From: Aliicoccus sp041838435
GTDB lineage: Bacteria > Bacillota > Bacilli > Staphylococcales > Salinicoccaceae
DNA length: 21,285 bases
Direction of reading: 5' to 3'
Assembly: GCA_041838435.1 (NCBI GenBank)
Contig: JBGYPO010000010.1
Span: forward strand, 1-21,285
The notes below the pieces were generated by a model that saw nothing but the letters and a program-made list of their open reading frames with translations, was not told the DNA's origin and made no database searches. How positions within the stretch are numbered: position 1 is the stretch's first letter; every line of letters begins with the position of its first letter. The position numbers were made by a program, and so were the translations under genes. Of the stretch, positions 1 to 6,293 are shown one piece after another.

Positions 1-1
1 A

Positions 2-148
2 GTACCGAAAGAAGCAAAAGGAGAAAAACCAAATCCACCAAAAGAACGACGTAAACGTCCGAGAAGACCGAAACCCGGTAACAAACCACAAGCGAAAGAA
101 AAAAGTAAATCGAATAATCGCACATTGTCATCATTACAAAATGATTAA
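2..148 (+). CDS. 3' end of a gene with a basic, proline-rich C-terminal tail (possibly YutD family)
   Basis: The frame starting at base 2 is open from the window edge to a TAA at 146-148 and gives the last 48 residues of a protein. The tail is rich in Lys, Arg, Pro and Asn and begins VPKEAKGEKPNPP; no catalytic motif can be seen in it. Such low-complexity basic tails often bind nucleic acid or are disordered. From memory, staphylococci and bacilli have yutD just before the DUF3055/DUF86 (YutE) genes, so the identity YutD is a synteny guess only. A strong terminator follows the stop codon directly, which supports this as a real 3' end. Confidence 0.55.
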   Translation, partial: VPKEAKGEKPNPPKERRKRPRRPKPGNKPQAKEKSKSNNRTLSSLQND

Positions 149-194
149 AAAAACGAGCGCTGATTACCTAGTGGGTAATGAGTGCTCGTTTTTA
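149..194. terminator. Bidirectional intrinsic terminator
   Basis: A stem of about 16 base pairs with one mismatch and one wobble (arms AACGAGCGCTGATTACC and GGTAATGAGTGCTCGTT) closes on a TAGT loop. It has T-runs on its right and A-runs on its left, so it can end transcription of the plus-strand gene stopping at 148 and of the minus-strand gene stopping at 197. Confidence 0.9.
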
Positions 195-196
195 TG

Positions 197-487
197 TCAT
201 AAATCACCCATGTCAATGCCTGGTTCTATTGTCTCTCTTAAAAACGACTCGACTTCTTCTGCTTCATTGTCAGTCAGTCCGAGTGCATAAGCGGTGAAGC
301 CTTCTTCATTTAAATCATCAGTACCAAAAATACCAAACGTATTCGTCTGCATATTTAACACAAGACTTTTACCGAAAAAGCGTGTCGTCTGCATAATAGC
401 AAAATCATATCGATTCTCTTCACCGACGAAACTGACGAATCGTGTACTTGTATCTTCCGTATCATCATACAGATAAAAATCTATCAT
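197..487 (-). CDS. DUF3055 (SAV0927-like) family protein
   Basis: A 96-residue acidic cytoplasmic protein with no signal peptide or membrane segment. The N-terminal half (YLYDDTEDTSTRFVSFVGE, then a stretch ending TTRFFGKSLVLNMQT) matches my memory of the DUF3055 family of Bacillales, whose biochemical function is unknown to me. The ATG at 485-487 is preceded by a modest GGACTGAGAG ribosome binding site. It is transcribed as a single gene, convergent with the gene at the left edge and divergent from the DUF86 gene, and ends in the shared terminator at 149-194. In staphylococci a gene of this family lies in the same neighbourhood, which supports the call. Family assignment is by recall, not search. 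Confidence 0.75.
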   Translation of the reverse strand: MIDFYLYDDTEDTSTRFVSFVGEENRYDFAIMQTTRFFGKSLVLNMQTNTFGIFGTDDLNEEGFTAYALGLTDNEAEEVESFLRETIEPGIDMGDL

Positions 488-566
488 ACTCTCAGTCCAT
501 TCTGGATAACGTTATTTATATGCTATCATAATTATATATAAATAAAAATTGAATGGGGACATTGAA
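488..566. promoter_or_regulatory. Short divergent promoter region
   Basis: This AT-rich 79-bp gap separates the divergent DUF3055 and DUF86 genes, so it should contain both promoters. Several TATA-like hexamers occur between 511 and 540, but no hexamer pair stands out as a confident sigma-A promoter on either strand. Confidence 0.35.
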
Positions 567-992
567 ATGTACTTTGTAGACAAGCAATTATTAATTGAAC
601 GGTTGGATTATATCGAGCACTTGTCTCGTGAACTGCCTGATGTTAATGGCTATGCTTTAGAGCGTGTCTGCCATATGTTAATTGAAGCAACTGTAGATGT
701 AGGTAATATGATTATTGATGGTTTTATCTTAAGAGATCCAGGCAGCTATAGTGATGTGATGGATATAATGGCACTTGAAGGTGTAATTAGCGATGAACAA
801 AGAGACATTATAGTAAGAACATTTAAGTGGCGTAACACATTGCTTAGAGAATATACATCTATTGACCACAATACGCTGAAAGAAGATTTTGCAGATGCAC
901 TTGCAACATATGAAAAATTTAAAATAGATGTATATAATTTTTTCGAGACTGAAAATCAAAGCATCACGGCATTCGGTCAAAAACATGATTAA
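567..992 (+). CDS. DUF86 / HepT-like HEPN protein (YutE family)
   Basis: A 141-residue helical protein beginning MYFVDKQLLIERL. Features of the DUF86/HepT fold are the stretch EATVDVGNMIIDGFILRDPG (residues 40-59) and WRNTLLREYTSID (88-100). In active HepT-type HEPN RNases the second stretch usually reads R-N-x4-H-x-Y; here the histidine position is Arg94, so the canonical catalytic His is missing, although His101 lies seven residues after Arg94. I chose ATG 567 because GGGGA at 554-558 lies 8 bases before it; the upstream TTG at 549 in the same frame has no ribosome binding site. There is no adjacent nucleotidyltransferase (MntA) antitoxin, so a toxin role is not supported. It resembles the housekeeping YutE group found next to yutD and yutF in bacilli. 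Confidence 0.8.
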   Translation: MYFVDKQLLIERLDYIEHLSRELPDVNGYALERVCHMLIEATVDVGNMIIDGFILRDPGSYSDVMDIMALEGVISDEQRDIIVRTFKWRNTLLREYTSIDHNTLKEDFADALATYEKFKIDVYNFFETENQSITAFGQKHD

Positions 993-1215
993 AAATTTTT
1001 ATGCTAGTATTTTGTTAAAACGGGTATATGTATAGTTAAGCACTGTTAAAATTGTATAAAAATTCACAATATATGTTTAAATCTAGGTAATTATGCCAAA
1101 AAATGCGTAATATGATGAATTTATTCATATATCATTTGTATTTTTAAAGAGATGCTTTATACTAATTTTGAAGGTGTTTCTATCATTGTGTTAAACAAAT
1201 GGAGGTAGTTTAATC
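993..1215. other. AT-rich intergenic region upstream of the secreted-protein operon
   Basis: This 223-bp gap has no open reading frame worth calling and no clear terminator for the DUF86 gene. A perfect inverted repeat, ATGAAT-TT-ATTCAT at 1115-1128, lies 7 bases upstream of the predicted -35 box and could be a regulator site. Confidence 0.5.
1136..1163 (+). promoter_or_regulatory. Sigma-A promoter for the 1216-6235 operon
   Basis: TTGTAT (1136-1141) and TATACT (1158-1163) are separated by 16 bases and lie about 50 bases before the start codon at 1216. The ribosome binding site GGAGG at 1201-1205 follows. This is the best promoter seen before the four-gene operon. Confidence 0.65.
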
Positions 1216-3222
1216 ATGAAAGGTAGTAAAAAAAGTCTGAAATTATCATTACAACTAGCAACCGCGTCTGCACTCGCAATCAGTACACTTGCATTTAGTG
1301 CATCAGCAGATGCTCAAACTGAAGCAAAAGACGCATACATTCAAGCTGAAGAACAAGAAGCTGCACAATTTACAACATACCTAGATACACGTTTCCAAGC
1401 AGAGATGGATTGGGCAGAACAATCGAGCAATAACGCATCAGAAAGCGTGTTAAATGTTGGACTTGAGATCAGTGGTATTCCTGAACTTGATCCTCAAATA
1501 GGAAGTATCTTAAACTCATCTTACCTTGAGTTTTTAGTTCAACAAGATCTTGATGCTGAGCAAATGTTAATGCAATTAGATGCAAACATTGCAGGTGCGA
1601 ATATTACAGATTTAGTATTTGCAATTGATCAGAACTATTTAATTGCGAGCTTGCCATTCTATGAGTCTCCTTTAATGATGTCTGATGAAGGTTTAGTACG
1701 CTTAGCTGAAGAATCAGGAGAAACAATGGGAGATTTTTCTTTCTCTGACCTATTCGCAACTGAGTATTCTGTGGAAGGTTTAGATGAAGAATACTTTAGC
1801 CGCTACAATGATTTAGTGTATGCAACTTTAGCAGATGAATCATTTACTATGGAAAATCTTGAAACAGAGATTGCCGGTATCACTCAAAATGCTGATGTGA
1901 TTACAATGCAATTATCTGAAGCAGAGATTCATGAAGTGGTGAACGTTTTACTTGAAGAGTTAAAAAATGATGAGGTTATCATTGATTTATTTATGACACA
2001 ATTAGAGGCTCAAATCACACTTGAAGGTGGTAACCCTCAAGCGTTTGAAGAAGAGTTTGTCAATTCAATTGAAGAATTACAAACAGAATTCAATGAAGTG
2101 AATTTCCCGCAGGGATTGACATCAACAATTTACGTTGTTGAAGATACCGTAATGAAGCGTGAGGTATTCACTGAAATTGATGCAAATGAAACTGGTGCAG
2201 CACCTGATACTACAGAAGAAACTGTAGAAGAAGACGTTGAAGCAGAAGAAGATACTGAAACTGAAGTTGAAGATGGTACTGAAGAAGACGTTGACACAGA
2301 AGACGGTACTGAAACTGAAGTAGAAGACGGTACTGAAGAAGACGTTGAGACAGAAGACGGTACTGAAACTGAAGTAGAAGACGGTACTGAAGACGATGGA
2401 ACTGAAGACGACAGTGCATCAATCAACAGTGCAAGCTCTGACTTTGCTGCTCAATCATCAGAAGACGATTCAGATGAAGAAGCAACTGAAGAAACAGAAG
2501 ACGGTACTGAAGAAGATACGACTGAAGACGGTACTGAAGAAGATACGACTGAAGACGGTACTGAAGAAGACGTTGAAACAGAAGACGGTACTGAGGTAGA
2601 AGAAGGAACTGAGGAAGACGCGACTGAAGAAGGCACAGAGGAAGAGGCGACTGAAGAAGTTGCACCTGTAAGTGATACGGTTGTTATCGACTTTGTCAGT
2701 GAAACAGCTGTAACTGAAACTGGTTCAGAAACGGTATATACGCTATCAGATGGTTATTCTGTCATTGAAGGTGTGTTATCATTAACTGAGTCTGCGGATG
2801 GTTTCTTAGACTCGTTCACATTATTTGCAGATGCTGAAGAAATTGCATTTATGCAGTTGGATAAATCGAATACTGCTGAAGGTGCTTCAGATTATGTTTA
2901 TACAGTCAGCTTAGGACCGGTAGATGAGCGTATTGAAATGATTTGGGAAGGTTCAGCGACATACCTTGCAGATAGTGCAGAAGGTGTGGACCGTATGACA
3001 TTCAGTATTCCAGACGTTGTTACACATGATCAGTTAGCAGTTGTGTTAACATCTAATGCACGACTAATCAATGGTGTTGAAATGATTGATACATCAAATG
3101 CAGAGGACTTAAGCAACATGTCATCGGCAGAGCTAGAATCATTCTTTAATGTTGAATTAGCTGAAAGCTTCAATAACTGGATTATGAACTTATTCATGGA
3201 AGCTTCAAATACGAATCAGTAA
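1216..3222 (+). CDS. Secreted acidic repeat protein, first gene of an ABC transporter operon
   Basis: A 668-residue secreted protein of unrecognised family. Residues 1-33 form a Sec signal peptide (basic KGSKKSLK start, hydrophobic core, ADA before Gln34 or ASA before Asp32). There is no cysteine, so it is not a lipoprotein, and there is no LPXTG anchor. Residues about 40-330 form an acidic, probably folded domain. Residues about 331-483 are low complexity, almost all Glu, Asp, Thr and Gly with EDGTEE repeats, broken by a Ser/Ala-rich spacer at about 400-420. Residues about 484-668 form a second folded part. The acidic block may therefore be an expanded linker inside one module. GGAGG at 1201-1205 supports the start. 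It lies 28 bases before two ABC-2 permeases and an ATPase in one operon, so it may assist or be regulated with that transporter. Its function is unknown; cation binding by the acidic tract is only a possibility. Confidence 0.85.
   Translation: MKGSKKSLKLSLQLATASALAISTLAFSASADAQTEAKDAYIQAEEQEAAQFTTYLDTRFQAEMDWAEQSSNNASESVLNVGLEISGIPELDPQIGSILNSSYLEFLVQQDLDAEQMLMQLDANIAGANITDLVFAIDQNYLIASLPFYESPLMMSDEGLVRLAEESGETMGDFSFSDLFATEYSVEGLDEEYFSRYNDLVYATLADESFTMENLETEIAGITQNADVITMQLSEAEIHEVVNVLLEELKNDEVIIDLFMTQLEAQITLEGGNPQAFEEEFVNSIEELQTEFNEVNFPQGLTSTIYVVEDTVMKREVFTEIDANETGAAPDTTEETVEEDVEAEEDTETEVEDGTEEDVDTEDGTETEVEDGTEEDVETEDGTETEVEDGTEDDGTEDDSASINSASSDFAAQSSEDDSDEEATEETEDGTEEDTTEDGTEEDTTEDGTEEDVETEDGTEVEEGTEEDATEEGTEEEATEEVAPVSDTVVIDFVSETAVTETGSETVYTLSDGYSVIEGVLSLTESADGFLDSFTLFADAEEIAFMQLDKSNTAEGASDYVYTVSLGPVDERIEMIWEGSATYLADSAEGVDRMTFSIPDVVTHDQLAVVLTSNARLINGVEMIDTSNAEDLSNMSSAELESFFNVELAESFNNWIMNLFMEASNTNQ
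2266..2395 (+). repeat. 54-bp in-frame tandem repeat (18-residue unit)
   Basis: Two complete 54-bp units start at 2266 and 2320, and a partial third starts at 2374. Each encodes VEDGTEEDV-D/E-TEDGTETE. The copies are nearly identical at the DNA level, so copy number may vary between strains without frameshift. Confidence 0.9.
2497..2571 (+). repeat. 27-bp in-frame tandem repeat (9-residue unit)
   Basis: Units start at 2497, 2524 and 2551 and encode EDGTEEDTT-type nonapeptides; the first two are identical and the third diverges at its end into EEDVET. The 27-bp unit is half the 54-bp period of the nearby repeat and uses the same codons, suggesting a common origin. Confidence 0.9.
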
Positions 3223-3250
3223 AAATTAAAGCCAATCGAGGTGTCGTTAT

Positions 3251-4477
3251 ATGAAATGGTTGAACCATATCATTCTATTTATCAACAACGACATAAAACT
3301 CTTACTGAGGAAGTGGAAATCACTTCCTCTTCTTTTAGTTGCGCCAATTATCATGCTCGTGATGATTGCGTTTTTGGCCGTTCGTTTTATCGGGGATTTT
3401 TCTGAAATGGATATACAAGTTGGACTGACCAACCAAGATGAAGCAGAAGAAACAACGATGATTGTGAATGCGTTAATGGAAACATCTGACATCAGTGAGA
3501 TGTTATCTATACATACGATGACTGAAGAAGAAGCTGAAATAGCGATAAGTAGTAACGAGATTGCAGCAAATATAATATTCCCGGAAAACTTCTTCAATGA
3601 TATGATTGGTGGTCGTTCTTCGACAGTTGAAGTGGTGGGTAATGCTGATATGTCACTTGAGAGTGATATTGTAAATGAAATTGTTGAAACGGTTGCAAAA
3701 CACATAAGAAACTCACAGGCGAGTATACTCGCGATAGGATTTCAAGCGAGTGAGATTGGTATAGATGAAGAAGAAGTAGATGAACTGATTTTGAATTTAT
3801 TTGTCGAATATTTCGTACAGGTGATGTCTAGCAGTGATATGCTGGATGAAAATTTACAAAGTAACATTGCTACAAATAATACAATGAACTACTATGTACT
3901 CTCAGTGTGGTTTGTTATGTTAATCTTCTGGTCGACAATTATCTCCATATATTTAAAAGGAGAAACGCATCATCGTGTGAAAACGCGTATGAAACTATAT
4001 GGCGTAACAGAGCTAACAGAAAGTATTAGTAAACTCGTCGTGTTGTTAATCAATATGGTGTTGCTCGCAGCACTGAGTTTCTTCTGTATATATTTATTTA
4101 CGGATATATTGGATTTGGCATTTGATAATATTGTCCGAGTGATGATACTCACACTTCTGTTTGTAGCAGTATTAAGTGGTATTCACATATTGATCGGTAT
4201 ATTATTCGACAATGTTAAAACACAATTAATCGTTAAATTAATCGCAACAATATTTTTAATATTATTTAGTGGGGCGCTTATCCCAACGATTTATTTCCCT
4301 GAATATTTACTGCCTATATTTGATTACAGTGTGAGTCATATGAGCTTCTACTGGGTGATGGAAATTGTGTTCAGTGGCAGGTTCTATATGGAAATAACAC
4401 CACTGTTGATCAGCATCGGAATAATTTATAGTCTTATCATCTTTTTATCATTGTTAAAAGGGGTGAGACGCGTATGA
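3251..4477 (+). CDS. ABC-2 type transporter permease
   Basis: A 408-residue membrane protein with the ABC-2 permease layout: one membrane segment at about residues 26-46, a large extracytoplasmic domain (about 50-210), then a cluster of segments at about 214-235, 260-283, 295-316, 329-348 and 382-402. Charged KGETHHRVKTRMKLYGVTE (236-254) after the second segment is the usual cytoplasmic coupling region. It would form half of the membrane channel with the next gene and be driven by the ATPase at 5570. GAGGTG at about 3238-3243 gives a good ribosome binding site. The gene starts 28 bases after the secreted protein and overlaps the next gene by 4 bases (ATGA), so translation is likely coupled. 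The substrate cannot be told from sequence. Confidence 0.85.
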   Translation: MKWLNHIILFINNDIKLLLRKWKSLPLLLVAPIIMLVMIAFLAVRFIGDFSEMDIQVGLTNQDEAEETTMIVNALMETSDISEMLSIHTMTEEEAEIAISSNEIAANIIFPENFFNDMIGGRSSTVEVVGNADMSLESDIVNEIVETVAKHIRNSQASILAIGFQASEIGIDEEEVDELILNLFVEYFVQVMSSSDMLDENLQSNIATNNTMNYYVLSVWFVMLIFWSTIISIYLKGETHHRVKTRMKLYGVTELTESISKLVVLLINMVLLAALSFFCIYLFTDILDLAFDNIVRVMILTLLFVAVLSGIHILIGILFDNVKTQLIVKLIATIFLILFSGALIPTIYFPEYLLPIFDYSVSHMSFYWVMEIVFSGRFYMEITPLLISIGIIYSLIIFLSLLKGVRRV

Positions 4478-5577
4478 AAAATATGATTGATATTCGACTT
4501 ATGTTGAGTAAAAAGCGTCTCATTGGTTTGGTTGTCTGGCTGAGCGTACCGATACTTTTAACGATGGGATTATTTTATATTTTTAATGATGTGAGTGATG
4601 ATTTTACAGTGCCTGTCGGTATTGTAAATGATAGTGATGACGCGGAAGTTGCACAGATCATCGAAGAAATTGATGAAAATAATCTGACCAATGTACGTTT
4701 GATTGAAGCAGAAGAAGCTGCACGACTCGTTGAGCAACATGAACTGGATAGTGCATTTGTTTTTGATGAGCAGTTCATGGATAATCTGGAAAATTTGAGA
4801 CGCACGAACATGATTGAGAGCTTTTACTCTAACCGCTCACTTGCGTATGGTGCGATTAAAGAGAGCATCGGTGCAATTGTACAAGAGCGCTATGGCTTGT
4901 ACTACGCGCAAAACATGATTAATCAGGTTGAAGCTGAAGCGGGCGAGGAACTGTCTACTGTAGAAGAAGTGGATGAAATTATTCAAGATTTAATCGAGCG
5001 CTTTAATCTACTCGAGTATCAGTATTCCTATTATGGCGATATCACGCCGGTATCTGATGATAGTGATATGAATATATACATGCTCTGGGTACTGGTCACA
5101 TTCTTTGTGACGCTGTTTGTCTTTGAATTAATCGTGTCAGAGCGCGGACAAAAAGTCATGCAGCGCTTAGCGTTCACGCGTTATAATATGAGTAAATATT
5201 TCGGTTATCAAGTGGCTATTTTAACGTTATTACTGCTCGTTTCAGATTTTGTCGCACTGTTCGTTTTTGAGTTTTTCTATCAGCAGTCGATTGATATATG
5301 GGTATTTTTATCTGTGAGAGTGATGATGATATTATTTGCATATCTAATAGCGATACTGATAAAAAACGTCTACACATATTTACTTGTCAGTCTATTCGTT
5401 ATTATCCTGGTCATTATTTTCACGTATATCTTATCACCGCTGCTTACGTTGCAGGGGTTGGAATTCTTTAATTATATCAACCCGTTGCATGAGTTTGCTA
5501 GTGGAGAAATTACGTTGTACTGGAGTATATTACTATTTGTGCTTGTTGCACTGATGTGGAGGGTTAGACATGCTTAA
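4474..5577 (+). CDS. ABC-2 type transporter permease
   Basis: A 367-residue membrane protein with the same plan as its upstream neighbour: a segment at about residues 17-37, an extracytoplasmic domain (about 40-200) rich in acidic residues, and a C-terminal bundle at about 202-222, 244-268, 278-297, 300-322 and 347-363. The cytoplasmic stretch SERGQKVMQRLAFTRYNMSK (222-241) parallels the coupling loop of the first permease. The two genes look like diverged paralogues that make a heterodimeric ABC-2 pore. AAGGGGTGAG lies just upstream of the ATG, which overlaps the previous stop codon. The end overlaps the ATPase gene by 8 bases. Whether it exports a drug, lipid, peptide or envelope component cannot be decided. 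Confidence 0.85.
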   Translation: MKNMIDIRLMLSKKRLIGLVVWLSVPILLTMGLFYIFNDVSDDFTVPVGIVNDSDDAEVAQIIEEIDENNLTNVRLIEAEEAARLVEQHELDSAFVFDEQFMDNLENLRRTNMIESFYSNRSLAYGAIKESIGAIVQERYGLYYAQNMINQVEAEAGEELSTVEEVDEIIQDLIERFNLLEYQYSYYGDITPVSDDSDMNIYMLWVLVTFFVTLFVFELIVSERGQKVMQRLAFTRYNMSKYFGYQVAILTLLLLVSDFVALFVFEFFYQQSIDIWVFLSVRVMMILFAYLIAILIKNVYTYLLVSLFVIILVIIFTYILSPLLTLQGLEFFNYINPLHEFASGEITLYWSILLFVLVALMWRVRHA

Positions 5578-6235
5578 AGTGAATAATGTATCATTCTCAT
5601 ATCGAACGAAACAGGTTTTAGACAATGTGTCGATTGAAATAGCAGATGGTGAAATTATCGGTCTAGTCGGAGAAAATGGTGCAGGAAAAACAACATTTTT
5701 AAATATACTCGCAACACTTCTTAAACCAAAAAAAGGAACGATTGTGTATAACGATTTAAATTATAAAAATAAGAAACGTGCCATCCGTAAGCAAATAGGC
5801 TATGTACCGCAGGATATTGCTTTGTGGGAAGACTTAACTGTGATGGAAAATATGCTGTTCTTTGAAAAATTATCCTGGGTGAAGAAATCTGAGCAGGATT
5901 TAAAAGACATACTTCTCGATATGCAGCTAGATCGTTTTGATACGAAGGTAAAAGAACTATCAGGCGGTATGAAGCGGAAATTAAATTTGGCTATCAGTTT
6001 GATTCACGATCCTAATCTGTTGCTGCTCGATGAACCAACGGTCGGAATCGATTTAAAATCTAAAATAGAAATCAATGAGATTTTAAGATATATGAGTGAA
6101 GAAGAGAATATGACAGTCATCTACACCTCGCATGATATGGATGAAATCACCCAGCTGTGTGACCGCACAATTGTCTTTGGTAGTGATCCGTTTTATAGAC
6201 AGTTGTTAAAACAGGAAGGCATGGAGATAGGGTAA
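5570..6235 (+). CDS. ABC transporter ATP-binding protein
   Basis: A 221-residue cytoplasmic ATPase with every canonical motif: Walker A GENGAGKTT (34-42), Q-loop Gln81 in YVPQD, signature LSGGM (130-134), Walker B LLLLDEPT (150-157) and H-loop His188 in TSHD. It lacks the C-terminal extension common in drug exporters and is close to the minimum size for the domain. It should power the two permeases encoded immediately upstream. GGAGGG (5558-5563) is 6 bases before the ATG, which lies inside the end of the second permease gene, so the three transporter genes are tightly coupled. It is the last gene before the terminator at 6245-6293. Confidence 0.95.
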   Translation: MLKVNNVSFSYRTKQVLDNVSIEIADGEIIGLVGENGAGKTTFLNILATLLKPKKGTIVYNDLNYKNKKRAIRKQIGYVPQDIALWEDLTVMENMLFFEKLSWVKKSEQDLKDILLDMQLDRFDTKVKELSGGMKRKLNLAISLIHDPNLLLLDEPTVGIDLKSKIEINEILRYMSEEENMTVIYTSHDMDEITQLCDRTIVFGSDPFYRQLLKQEGMEIG

Positions 6236-6244
6236 AAAATAGAA

Positions 6245-6293
6245 AAGCACTTACTGGGAGTAGTTTCCATGCTCCAGTAAGTGCTGTTTTTTT
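6245..6293. terminator. Bidirectional terminator between the two ABC operons
   Basis: Arms AGCACTTACTGGGAG and CTCCAGTAAGTGCT form a stem of about 14 pairs, with a T-run after it at 6287-6293 and an A/T-rich stretch before it. It serves the plus-strand operon ending at 6235 and the minus-strand operon ending at 6292; its T-run touches the stop codon of the latter. Confidence 0.9.

Noticed and set aside
567..992. HepT/MntA toxin-antitoxin system
   Set aside because: No MntA-type nucleotidyltransferase gene lies beside it and the canonical catalytic His is absent.
2130..2665. Several antisense open frames (serine- or glutamine/leucine-rich) opposite the acidic tract, and a lysine-rich frame on the same strand
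   Set aside because: They are mirror products of the repetitive Glu/Asp/Thr codons of the secreted protein; they have no ribosome binding site and their composition only reflects the repeat.
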